The position numbers were made by a program, and so were the translations under genes. Positions 28,738 to 37,315 of a stretch of DNA of 64,000 nucleotides are shown here, one piece after another (position 1 is the first letter of the stretch; each line of letters opens with the position of its first letter). The stretch comes from an uncultured Francisella sp. (GTDB lineage Bacteria; Pseudomonadota; Gammaproteobacteria; Burkholderiales; Neisseriaceae). The notes beneath the pieces are model-generated. The model was not told where the DNA came from, made no database searches, and was given only the letters and a program-made list of their open reading frames with translations. The stretch lies in the NCBI GenBank assembly GCA_943913655.1, contig CALTZA010000002.1:116839-180838 (forward strand), read 5' to 3'.

Positions 28738-29672
28738 TACTGATTATTTCCAATCCATTGCATGAATTCAAAATAGAGAAAGATACCACCTTTGCCATAA
28801 TTCAAGCTCTTCATGCACAAAGAATTGCTTTGTCTCATGCCTTGATCCATGATCTGTTGGTACAAGACAATCGCGTCTTAGTTAGACAAACCCCGTTTAC
28901 TATAAAAGAGAAGCAAACAAATCAATGGTATCAGCTCCAGAGACAACGGCTAACACCACTTAATGATTTTCAGGCAATATTAGTGCGTACCGATCCACCT
29001 TTTAATTCACAATATTTGTACGGTACACAGCTTCTTTCGGTTTCAGGACATCAGGCAGTGTTTAATCATCCGCAGGGTTTGCGTGATTATAATGAAAAAT
29101 TAGCGATTTTACATTTCCCCTCTTGGATCACATCAACCATTGTGACCGCTCATCTAACAGACATCAACCACTTTTTACAGCAGGAGAAAGACATCATCGT
29201 CAAGCCGCTAAATGGCATGGGTGGTAAAGAAATTTATCGACTCACACTACATGATCCAAATAAAAACAGTATTTTAGAGTTTCTGACCCGCGGACAAACA
29301 CGCTCCATTATGGCCCAACGGTATATCCCTGAAGTGATTAAAGGAGACAAACGTGTATTATTGATTGATGGAACAGTCATTCCTTACGCCTTAGCACGCA
29401 TTCCACGTTCGGGAGAAACACGTGCAAATCTTGCAGCTGGTGGCAAAGGAGTGGCACAGCCACTTTCTCATCGAGATTGGGAGATTGCCAAAGATCTGGC
29501 TGCAATATTAAAAGCAAAAGGAATATTTTTAGCAGGATTAGACATCATTGGTGATTATTTAACAGAAGTAAATGTGACAAGTCCAACAGGTTTTCAAGAG
29601 ATTATGCAACAAACAGATTGCAATGTTGCTAATATCTTTGTACAAGCCATCTTAACACGTTGTGAGTCTTAG
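28734..29672 (+). CDS. gshB: Glutathione synthetase
   Basis: GshB joins glycine to gamma-glutamylcysteine with ATP to complete glutathione. It is an ATP-grasp enzyme. The N-terminal part has the PPFNSQYLYGT-type motif (RTDPPFNSQYLYGTQLL). Nucleotide-binding elements are IIVKPLNGMGGKEIYRL and RVLLIDGTVIPYALARIPR. The metal-binding tail is EVNVTSPTGFQEI. The 312-residue length is normal. It is translationally coupled to trpS and followed after 7 bp by xerC. The gshA partner is not in the window. Confidence 0.94.
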   Translation: MILIISNPLHEFKIEKDTTFAIIQALHAQRIALSHALIHDLLVQDNRVLVRQTPFTIKEKQTNQWYQLQRQRLTPLNDFQAILVRTDPPFNSQYLYGTQLLSVSGHQAVFNHPQGLRDYNEKLAILHFPSWITSTIVTAHLTDINHFLQQEKDIIVKPLNGMGGKEIYRLTLHDPNKNSILEFLTRGQTRSIMAQRYIPEVIKGDKRVLLIDGTVIPYALARIPRSGETRANLAAGGKGVAQPLSHRDWEIAKDLAAILKAKGIFLAGLDIIGDYLTEVNVTSPTGFQEIMQQTDCNVANIFVQAILTRCES

Positions 29673-29679
29673 GGAAAAA

Positions 29680-30588
29680 ATGAATCTTGAACAATTTAAA
29701 CAGCCAGTTGAAGATTTTTTGCAGGAGTTACGTTTTAATGGAATGTCTGAGCATACACGTCATGCTTATCAACTTGATCTACAAGAACTATTCAAATTAA
29801 TTGCCTTAGAAAAAGAAGAAGGTGAAGAAACATTAAAGAAAAAGCATTTTATTTCTGCCATTAAACAATTATCGAAAGAAAAAAAACACCCTAGCACTAT
29901 TTCTCGTAAGGTAAGTGCTTGGCGAAAATATAATCGCTATTTAATTGAGCATCAGATTATAGAAGAAGATTTTTTAAATGGGATTAAATTACCCAAGCTA
30001 CCAGAACGTTTACCCAAAGCAGTTGATGCCGAAACTTTAAATCAGGTTTTTGATTATCAACTGACAGACCAACGAGATCCCTTTTTCATTAAACGTGAAG
30101 AAGCTATGTTTGAATTGATGTATGGATCAGGTTTGCGCGTATCTGAAGTGGAATTATTAAATCTTAAAGACCTACAATTGGATGCCGGCTGGGTACGCGT
30201 CAGAGGCAAAGGAAATAAAGCAAGACGGATCCCATTAACTGACAAATCAATTTCTGCCATGAGAGATTATCTAAAATTGCGTCCTTTTCTGCAAGATCAA
30301 GAAGCTGTTTTCGTCTCACGCTTAGGCTCACGCATTACTAATCGACGTATCCAGCAAAATTTGAACGAGTGGGCTATTCGCCATCATTCACAGGTTTCTC
30401 TCAGCCCTCATATGCTGCGTCATAGTTTCGCCACTCACTTACTACAAAACTCGCATAATATTCGTGCCATTCAAGAGTTGTTGGGCCATGAGCAATTATC
30501 TACAACACAAATTTATACCAAACTGGATTTTAATCAACTAGCAGAGGTTTATGATGCCACTCATCCACGTGCCAAGGTTAAAAAATAA
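29680..30588 (+). CDS. xerC: Tyrosine recombinase XerC
   Basis: XerC works with XerD at dif to resolve chromosome dimers. The N-terminal SAM-like domain (SEHTRHAYQLDLQEL) is followed by the catalytic domain. Its first Arg is in LMYGSGLRVSEVELL and its Lys in RVRGKGNKARRIPL. The His-x-x-Arg is in LSPHMLRHSFATHLLQ. The Tyr nucleophile is in STTQIYTKLDFNQLAEVYD. The ending VYDATHPRAK favours XerC over XerD. I start at the ATG at 29680; a GTG at 29662 would overlap gshB and lacks support. Confidence 0.88.
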   Translation: MNLEQFKQPVEDFLQELRFNGMSEHTRHAYQLDLQELFKLIALEKEEGEETLKKKHFISAIKQLSKEKKHPSTISRKVSAWRKYNRYLIEHQIIEEDFLNGIKLPKLPERLPKAVDAETLNQVFDYQLTDQRDPFFIKREEAMFELMYGSGLRVSEVELLNLKDLQLDAGWVRVRGKGNKARRIPLTDKSISAMRDYLKLRPFLQDQEAVFVSRLGSRITNRRIQQNLNEWAIRHHSQVSLSPHMLRHSFATHLLQNSHNIRAIQELLGHEQLSTTQIYTKLDFNQLAEVYDATHPRAKVKK

Positions 30589-30707
30589 AAACAAAGATCT
30601 TAGCAAAAACAGTTTTTCATCTTCCGGATAACTACTCTCATATACCCTAGTTATAAATCACCTAATTTGCTATACTGACTTTACTATTTTCATGAGCAAA
30701 AAGCCAA

Positions 30708-31232
30708 TTGTACCTAATAAAAACTCTCACCGATTGTGTATTGGCAAGTATTTTTCTTTGTGTTTCTTGTTGCCAACCGACTGCCAGCAATGCAGCTTCC
30801 ATGTACTACACCGAAGCTAAAGCAGCAGCAGATGCCCAGTTACTTGCCGCAAAAAAAGTACCAAAAAATTATATTTTACTGGATTCTGATGATCAGGCAG
30901 ACGTTTACCTCATTAAAGGCACTTTGGAAAATTTGCCAGCAGGTGCAAAAGCGGCCTGGTTTGTTGACGTCCATAAACAAAGTAGTGAAAACAGTGCACC
31001 TGCTGTCAAAGGAGATATCGTACATACGCATCTACTTTTTACTTGTCAAGGGCATTTGTCTTGGCCAGATATCGTGGTGTACGATCAAAGAGGGAAAATA
31101 AAAAAAGTTGAAACACACTCGCCTTATGAGCTTCATTTGATTTTACCTTTTACCCCTGGTTGGGTGAAAGAGAAAGCAGTGTGCCCAGAGAATCATAATG
31201 AACATGCATCTTCATCTTTGAATACTTTATAA
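30708..31232 (+). CDS. Secreted protein A of a duplicated pair (copy 1), surface-adhesin-E-like
   Basis: This is an unrecognised exported protein of about 174 residues. The first 30 residues are hydrophobic and end in a signal-peptide-like VSCCQPTASNAA. The mature part reads ILLDSDDQADVYLIKGTLEN, AAWFVDVHKQ, LLFTCQGHLSWPDIVVYDQ and PGWVKEKAVC. This order (DxxxxVYxI, AWxV, a central FxC, final C) resembles the Adhesin_E pattern; that assignment is tentative. The start is uncertain. The TTG at 30708 fits this frame, but an ATG at 30692 in another frame gives MSKK, as in the neighbouring copies, which hints at a frameshift in the signal peptide. The stop overlaps the start of partner B. Confidence 0.6.
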   Translation: MYLIKTLTDCVLASIFLCVSCCQPTASNAASMYYTEAKAAADAQLLAAKKVPKNYILLDSDDQADVYLIKGTLENLPAGAKAAWFVDVHKQSSENSAPAVKGDIVHTHLLFTCQGHLSWPDIVVYDQRGKIKKVETHSPYELHLILPFTPGWVKEKAVCPENHNEHASSSLNTL

Positions 31233-31723
31233 TGAGTAGAAAAATACTTTTCTTAGTACTGGCTTTTAGCTTATTTTTTTCTGCTGCGATAGTAGCTAAG
31301 TACAGACCCTTAACCAACCCGCATGGTCGAGGTCAAGATCTTTCTCACTTTTTAAATTCAGATCCCAAAAAGATGATATTTATTGATACTGATGAAGATG
31401 GAACTGAGATTTATGTGGAGCCGCCACAAAATTTTAAGCACTACCGAAATGGTGGAAAATCAGCCTGGGTTTATCGGTTTTTTTATCGCGATAGTCCATA
31501 TTTGAAGGCAGGTGATACTTTGATGACACATATCTATTTTTCCTGTGACGGTCGCTACCAAATCACTGGTGAAAAAATTTATGCGGATCATCAATTAAAG
31601 AAATTGAAGAGCCAAGGGAGCATTTCTATCGATTTAAGTAAACTAGAACGATTTGACCCAGATTCTTGGACATTTAAGGAAGCATATGCAGTCTGTCATT
31701 ATCAACAAAATAGTGCCTTTTAA
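31232..31723 (+). CDS. Secreted protein B of a duplicated pair (copy 1)
   Basis: This is a 163-residue exported protein with the signal peptide MSRKILFLVLAFSLFFSAAI. The mature part begins with a short GRGQDLSHFL motif. It continues IFIDTDEDGTEIYVEPPQNF, AWVYRFFYRDS, IYFSCDGRYQITGEKIYADH and FKEAYAVCHY. The layout parallels protein A: an acidic DGT strand, an AWVY strand, and two cysteines that could pair. A and B are therefore probably ancient duplicates with an Adhesin_E-like fold. ATG overlaps the TAA of gene A, so the pair is translationally coupled. This is the only apparently intact B copy of three. Function unknown. Confidence 0.65.
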   Translation: MSRKILFLVLAFSLFFSAAIVAKYRPLTNPHGRGQDLSHFLNSDPKKMIFIDTDEDGTEIYVEPPQNFKHYRNGGKSAWVYRFFYRDSPYLKAGDTLMTHIYFSCDGRYQITGEKIYADHQLKKLKSQGSISIDLSKLERFDPDSWTFKEAYAVCHYQQNSAF

Positions 31724-32079
31724 GGTTCGTAGTAAAGCGCTCTTAACTTACTTAAGCAGGGACAAACTCTCTAACGATTTTTGATGTTAACACCTGCAGA
31801 TCTAATTCGCTTTTTGCTACTTGGCTACTAAAAACTAAGCTGCCCACTATTTCTGAGGAGAAAAATAGTCTGGTTATTTTGTATAATGAAAACAATCAGA
31901 AAAAAGAATACATTATTCAGATTATAAGATTCATGCTAATTGAAGGATAAGTAAGACAAATTTAAGATGAAAATGCTTGACCGGTTAAATAAATTAGAGT
32001 AAGAACGAGTTTTGCTGCCAATTTATTTTTGCTAGCTTAAATCTGTGTTGAAACGTCTTCTTCCATCACTCTCTTGATT
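31724..32079. other. Decayed spacer between copies 1 and 2
   Basis: Only short frames are open on both strands. Some stretches (for example LVILYNENNQKKEYIIQIIR) look like a protein remnant but match no family I know. Confidence 0.4.
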
Positions 32080-32937
32080 GGTTTTTATTCAGCTGTGCTA
32101 AATTTTCCTCGCTTAAAACAGTCAGCAGCAAGGATGATACTGTGACAGATAACGCAACTTTTATACAGAAAAGCAAAAAGCTGCTCAAGATAGCCGTTTA
32201 CTGGCGGCAGGAAAGCAACCCAAGGGCTATCGATTGATTAAAAATCAACTAATGACGCCTTAGTCTACCTTATTAAGGGGACTAAGGAGGATTTACGCGA
32301 TGGCGCGCCAAGGCTGCCTGGTTTGTGAATATGCAAAAAACAAGCAAAGAAGCTTTTTACGGCATTAAAAAAGGGGATATTGTCCACAGCCATTTTGTAT
32401 TCAATTACCAGGGTGCAGTCTCTTTTGCTGATATTGTCGTATATAATCAAAATGACGCTGTAAAACGAACCAAGACCTTCTCACCGTATAGTATCTTACC
32501 TCTTGCTCCTTTAAGCCTAGGAGAGACTGCGATATGTTCTTTAGCACCCTCAATTGCTCATGTTCCTCATGATAAAGGTCAGGATCTATCTGCTTTTCTC
32601 AAACCTGATGCCAATCAAGCAGTATACATCGCCACCACCGATGATGGTAAAGCTAAGGTTTTTGTTGAAGCGTCTAAACATTTTCAGTATCATGGTCATC
32701 AAGCAAGAACTGCTTGGGTCTATAAGTTATTTCTAGAAGATACGTATCCTTTCAAGTCTAGACAAGCTGCTGCCACACATATTGATTTCTCTTGCAATAA
32801 CAATTTTCAAATCATTGGCACAAAAATCTGCGCCGATCATCAATTAAAATATTCGGACAAAAATCTTCCCACAAATTAACCCAGACGATTGGGAATTTAA
32901 AATAGCTTACTTCATTTGTCACTATAAAAGCCATTAG
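32080..32937 (+). pseudogene. Copy 2 of the A-B secreted pair, fused and frameshifted
   Basis: The A part begins in one frame (FYTEKQKAAQDSRLLAAG, then KGYRLIKN). It breaks near 32260 and continues in a second frame from about 32300 (AAWFVNMQKTSKEAF, VVYNQNDAVKRTKTFSPYS). The A stop and the B signal peptide are missing. The frame runs straight from the A ending (GETAICSLAPSIAHV) into B (DKGQDLSAFLKPDANQAVYI, KAKVFVEASKHFQYHG, AWVYKLFLED, IDFSCNNNFQIIGTKICADH). A frameshift near 32870 separates the last segment (DDWEFKIAYFICHY, stop at 32935). The open part at 32325-32879 would encode a 184-residue A-B fusion without a signal peptide. Confidence 0.7.
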
Positions 32938-33146
32938 TATCACAAAGCTAATTTTACTAATCCTTTTATAGCCCTAGTGCTCTCATCCGGAGAATCTCTA
33001 CACGGCTTTGATAATCAGAACTTTGGCGTCGCTTTATTCCGCTAAAAAAAAGTTAAGCTTAATCAATCGCAAGCCAAAAGCAAAGCCACTACTTATTTAT
33101 TATAATATCACTTCTTAGCGCAGTTTTTTAATCACCAAAGTTTTGA

Positions 33147-33152
33147 TATAAT
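33147..33152 (+). promoter_or_regulatory. -10 element for tRNA-Lys
   Basis: A perfect TATAAT at 33147-33152 lies 10 bases before the first base of the tRNA. The -35 region is a weak T-rich hexamer at about 33124. Confidence 0.5.
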
Positions 33153-33162
33153 CTGCGCTTTC

Positions 33163-33238
33163 GGGTTGGTAGCTCAGTTGGTAGAGCAGTGGACTCTTAA
33201 TCCATTGGTCCAGGGTTCGAGCCCCTGCCGGCCCACCA
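33163..33238 (+). tRNA. tRNA-Lys (anticodon CTT)
   Basis: This 76-nt cloverleaf has an encoded CCA end. The acceptor stem GGGTTGG pairs with CCGGCCC using two G-T wobbles. The D arm is AGCTCAGTTGGTAGAGC. The anticodon loop CTCTTAA places CTT at positions 34-36, which reads AAG (Lys). The T arm is CAGGG TTCGAGC CCCTG. A run of six T directly after the CCA may help termination. It sits between decayed copies of the secreted-protein pair, so it could be a duplication or insertion hotspot, although no attachment repeat was found. Confidence 0.96.
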
Positions 33239-33529
33239 TTTTTTGTGCTTACTATTTTTTATCTATTTACTTTTTTTGCTCTAATCAACTGCTAATTTTT
33301 TGTAAACTTAATTAATTCAGTCCCTTATCTTCTTATCAAATAAAGATGATTTTAAAGTCGCTTAAGTAAAAACTTACGCAATTAAATCTCTAGCATTACA
33401 CTTCTTGATCATCCAGACTAATTAATTCTTAACTCAATTTTCATATATGGAAACCTAATAGATAAAAATTTAATATCGACTTATCTATTAGCCGCTACAC
33501 TGTGGCCTGCCAAAAACATTATTCTACTT

Positions 33530-33931
33530 TTTCTTTTGCAATAGATTACACAGAAAAGCAGGCGATGGCAGATGCACCCTACTAATGCAGGGAAAGTACC
33601 CACCCGCTACTAACTGCAAGACTCTGGCAAAGAAATGGATCATTATTTCATTACAGACACCAAAAAAATCTTAAAAACGGTGTCAAAATAGTCTGGTTGG
33701 TTAATTTTTATAAATAAGACAGCTCAGACTCTCCTGCACTTTAAAGGTAGTGTAATTCATAATCGACAAATTTTTACCTATCATGGTCAACTCTCTCAAC
33801 CAGATCTTATTGTCTATAGCGAAAAAGGAGAGAAAAAAGCGGTGCAAAAACAATTTCCTTATTCCTTTCTCGAACTTGATGATCTAAACTTCAAAGGACA
33901 AAAGCTACTTTGCGCTCATGGAGTCAATTGA
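33530..33931 (+). pseudogene. Copy 3 of secreted gene A, heavily decayed
   Basis: Fragments in several frames follow the order of copy 1: DYTEKQAMADA, HYFITDTKKI, KIVWLVNFYK. A longer stretch then reads FKGSVIHNRQIFTYHGQLSQ, PDLIVYSEKGEKKAVQ and FKGQKLLCAHG, with a stop at 33929. Stops at 33582 and near 33716 interrupt it. The final segment is the best preserved. Confidence 0.65.
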
Positions 33932-33974
33932 TGAATAATTTTCGCTCTCAGCATGCTGAGAATAGGAGTGATTA

Positions 33975-34370
33975 ATGAGCAAAAAGATACATTTGATGAC
34001 CTTATATGCCATTTTATTGATAGTGTCTATACTGGCTTATCCACATAATTTATCACTTACTCGGGGACAAAAGAGAACAAGACCTATCACAATTTGTAGA
34101 TCCAGAGCCTGATAAAAGGCTATCTATTGGCACATAAGCGCCTAAAAATAAAAATATTATACTAATGGTACAAGATTAACTTGGGCCTAGGCTTTTTTAA
34201 ATCGTGATGCACTGACTTTTAGACCCCTGTCAAGTAATGGAAATAAACATCTGCTTCACCTGGCGATGGTCGTCGACAGCGTGTCACTATCATAAAAAAT
34301 AAGCGAGTTTTACCAAAAATATGCGCCAATTTTCAGAGGCTTTAAGGCGAATTTCTTGCTTTTTATACTT
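33975..34370 (+). pseudogene. Copy 3 of secreted gene B, heavily decayed
   Basis: The start is preserved, with a signal peptide like that of copy 1 (MSKKIHLMTLYAILLIVSIL). A frameshift near 34070 and stop codons follow. In the next frame EQDLSQFVDPEPDKRLSIGT recalls the GQDLSHFLNSDPKKMIFIDT part of copy 1B. Beyond about 34190 only faint similarity remains, and the end point is approximate. Confidence 0.6.
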
Positions 34371-34444
34371 TCTTGTCAAAATATTCTTTAAGAAAGGCAA
34401 ATTCTTTTTACTCACTTGGGGCTACGTAGTGAAAGATTTTAACT

Positions 34445-35101
34445 TCACTTGTTTGATATTGATTGGATAATACCTTTTAAGTGTGTTTGATCCTTGGCAA
34501 GAATAACCCCCTTTTTTTCCAACACCCCCAAAACCTGCTGGACTCTACTCTGATCCATCCCTTTACAGGCCAACAAGTAGAGCACAATGGTCCAACTTTT
34601 ATCAGCTGCTAATAATTGATGTACTGTCTCACTCACGCAGTACTCCGTTACTAGCCCTCCCACTATAAGCAAACTCGCTTTTTTCGCTTGTAACCATTCA
34701 ATCAAGCCACTGCTGATTTTGCCTTGTAAATCATGATAGCAGGCACCCATTGGATGAAGATCATCTTCCAGCCCCTTATAAATGATCAAATCATATGCCT
34801 GCTGAATCGATGGCAAACCTGGCAAAGACTCAAAACCCAGCGTTCCTGGTACACAATGCAATTTCCAATAAGTGGCAATTCCTTGCGTATGAAAAAAAGG
34901 TTGCCCATTTTGGCTATCATCGGCTGTGACCCAATGGGCACGTGGGCTATGGGCTTCTTTGCAACAAACACGGTAATCAGACAAACTAGCTTGAAAATTA
35001 AGTTCGCTCACAATGGAAAGAGCTCCAGCCACCGGTAACTCTTCCGGACATAATTCGGAAAAACTGCACTGCGCATCAATTTCTATGGCTATTACAGTCA
35101 T
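34445..35101 (-). CDS. Nicotinamidase/isochorismatase-family hydrolase, PncA-like
   Basis: A cysteine hydrolase whose closest functional match is nicotinamidase, which deaminates nicotinamide to nicotinate for NAD salvage. The catalytic triad is visible: Asp in AIEIDAQCSF, Lys in LIIYKGLEDD and Cys in GLVTEYCVSETV. The cis-peptide and Rossmann-like parts are normal, but the usual DWHP metal-binding loop is unclear (CCKEAHSPRAHWV). The substrate is therefore likely but not certain. The 218-residue length fits. It is 13 bp downstream of prlC on the same strand and probably cotranscribed with it. Confidence 0.75.
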   Translation of the reverse strand: MTVIAIEIDAQCSFSELCPEELPVAGALSIVSELNFQASLSDYRVCCKEAHSPRAHWVTADDSQNGQPFFHTQGIATYWKLHCVPGTLGFESLPGLPSIQQAYDLIIYKGLEDDLHPMGACYHDLQGKISSGLIEWLQAKKASLLIVGGLVTEYCVSETVHQLLAADKSWTIVLYLLACKGMDQSRVQQVLGVLEKKGVILAKDQTHLKGIIQSISNK

Positions 35102-35114
35102 TTGCTTGTTTCTC

Positions 35115-37127
35115 TCACAAACCCAGTTGCTCTAGTAGTGCTTCTGTTTTTGGCTCTCTACCAACAAAAGCAACAAAAGACTGATAAGCAGGGCGAGAAC
35201 CACCTCGCGATAGTACTTCTTGCCAAAACCGTTGTCCTACTTTTGTGCGATCTTCTGTTCTTCTAAATAGATCATAAGCATCAGCTGACAATACTTCTGC
35301 CCATAAATAGCTATAATAACCTGCTGCATAGCCTCCTGAAAAAATATGGGTGAAAGCGTGGGGAAATCGATCATAATCAGCCTGCGGCAAAACACTTAAC
35401 TGCCTTTGTATCTCTCGATAAATATCCATCCATGGTCTATTCTCTTGCGAATGAATGCGTAGATCAAATAACAAAAAACCTAATTGACGAATAATTTTTA
35501 ACCCTACTTGAAAGTTTTTAGCGGCAAACAGACGATCAAACAATGTGCGTGGAAGCGCCTCTTTACTTTTACGATGTCGTGACATCGCATACAATACATC
35601 CCATTGCCAAGCAAAATTTTCCATCAATTGACTAGGCAGCTCTATTGCATCCCATTCCACCCCACTGATTCCTGAAACATCAAGTTCTTTAACTGTTGTT
35701 AATAGGGCGTGTAAAGCGTGTCCCATTTCATGAAACAGTGTCACAATTTCTTCATGTTTCAAGTGACTTTTGCCTTCTTGATCTAGGGGGGTGAAATTAC
35801 ATACCACGTAGGCAATTGGTAACTGCAACGTATCTTTCTTTTGCCAACGATTACAGTAATCATTCATCCAAGCCCCATCGCGCTTGCCTTCACGGGCATG
35901 TAAATCAAGGTAGAGCCCTCCAATTACTGTTTCATCTTTTAACAAATGAAAATACTTGACCGTTTGCTCCCATACCGGTCTTACTTCCTCGACAAAATCC
36001 ACTTCATACAATTGCTTAATCAATTGAAACAACCCATAAAGCACTGAAGAAAGCTCAAAGTAGCTGGCTAGCTCTTCTTCTGAAAAAGCATAGCGCTGCT
36101 GACGAAGCTGCTCACTGGCAAAAGCGATATCCCAGGGAGCTAATTTCTTAATCCCCAATTGCTGTTTAGCAAATACTGTTAATTCCGCAAACTCTTGCTG
36201 CGCAGCCTTTTTAGCTGACACCAATAACTGTTGTGCCAAATTCATAATTTGTTGCGGAGTTTTTGCCATTTTTTTTACTAAGGAAAGCTCAGTATAATGG
36301 GCATATCCTAATAAATTGGCTTCTTTTTGACGTTTCTTTAAAATAGCACTGATCAGATCAGTATTATCCCACTGCGGCTGATCTCCTAACTCACTAGCAC
36401 GAGTAACATAAGCATAATGCATCTTTTTTCTTAATTCTCGCTGGCGCGCATGGCGCATAATAGCTAGATAAAAAGGCGTCTGTAATCCAACAAAGTAACC
36501 TGATCTATTACGCACGGCAGCAGCTTGCTCAAACGAAGCCAGAATATCAGCAGGGACACCTGCCAACTCTTGCTGTTCATTGAACCATAAACCGAAGGCA
36601 TCAGTTGCATCTTGAACATTCTGACTAAATTGACTTTCCAATATGCTCAGTTCATTACTTAAAGTGGCTAGTTCTTCTCTTTTTTCTGGTAAAAGTTGTG
36701 CTCCTGCCAACTTAAAATCTTCTAGCGCCAAAGTAATCACCCGCTGTTGTTCATCAGTAAGTTGATGTCCTTCACTCTGCGCTAAAAACTGATAACGCTC
36801 AAATAAACGAAAATCTTGAGCAAGGGCAGTATAAAAATAGGAGATATGGACTAAGTTTTCATCATAAGCAAGGCGCCAAGCAGGGTGATCCCTCACTGCA
36901 TTTAAATGTGACACCACCCCCCAGGCACGTCCCAATTTTTCTAAGCTCTCATCTAAAGGAACAATAGTATTATTCCATGTAGCGCTCTCTTTATTTTGAA
37001 CCACCTGATCAATGGCTTGCTTTGCTTCTCCAATGAGACATTTAAGCGCAGGTTCAATATCAGATGCTTGCATATGCTCAAAATCTGGAACCGCATCCAG
37101 TTGTAACAGTGGATTAGGCAAAATCAC
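35115..37127 (-). CDS. prlC: Oligopeptidase A (M3 zinc peptidase)
   Basis: PrlC degrades short peptides, including cleaved signal peptides, in the cytoplasm. The zinc site is TLFHEMGHALHALL with the HExxH pair, and the third ligand Glu is in GVEWDAIELPSQLMENFAW. The M3-typical C-terminal signatures are SGGYAAGYYSYLWAEVLSAD and QEVLSRGGSRPAYQSF. The 670-residue length agrees with the family (about 680). No disruption was seen. It is divergent from dxs and followed by the pncA-like gene. Confidence 0.94.
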   Translation of the reverse strand: MILPNPLLQLDAVPDFEHMQASDIEPALKCLIGEAKQAIDQVVQNKESATWNNTIVPLDESLEKLGRAWGVVSHLNAVRDHPAWRLAYDENLVHISYFYTALAQDFRLFERYQFLAQSEGHQLTDEQQRVITLALEDFKLAGAQLLPEKREELATLSNELSILESQFSQNVQDATDAFGLWFNEQQELAGVPADILASFEQAAAVRNRSGYFVGLQTPFYLAIMRHARQRELRKKMHYAYVTRASELGDQPQWDNTDLISAILKKRQKEANLLGYAHYTELSLVKKMAKTPQQIMNLAQQLLVSAKKAAQQEFAELTVFAKQQLGIKKLAPWDIAFASEQLRQQRYAFSEEELASYFELSSVLYGLFQLIKQLYEVDFVEEVRPVWEQTVKYFHLLKDETVIGGLYLDLHAREGKRDGAWMNDYCNRWQKKDTLQLPIAYVVCNFTPLDQEGKSHLKHEEIVTLFHEMGHALHALLTTVKELDVSGISGVEWDAIELPSQLMENFAWQWDVLYAMSRHRKSKEALPRTLFDRLFAAKNFQVGLKIIRQLGFLLFDLRIHSQENRPWMDIYREIQRQLSVLPQADYDRFPHAFTHIFSGGYAAGYYSYLWAEVLSADAYDLFRRTEDRTKVGQRFWQEVLSRGGSRPAYQSFVAFVGREPKTEALLEQLGL

Positions 37128-37315
37128 TCCCTAAAATAAAAAAATAGGTTGATGATCATACGCTTTAATATCAATTACGCCAAATGCTTCTTGCACTTAA
37201 GGACTGACCACAATATGTTAAGTCAACTAAGATTATGACAGAAGCCTTCGCGGAGTGCTAAAATAGGGGAAGCTCACTTTGATTACTACATGTCGCACGC
37301 AAGCCATTATTACTC

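Noticed and set aside
33163..33238. tRNA-Lys as an integration site for the decayed units around it
   Set aside because: No integrase remnant and no repeat of the tRNA 3' end were found nearby.
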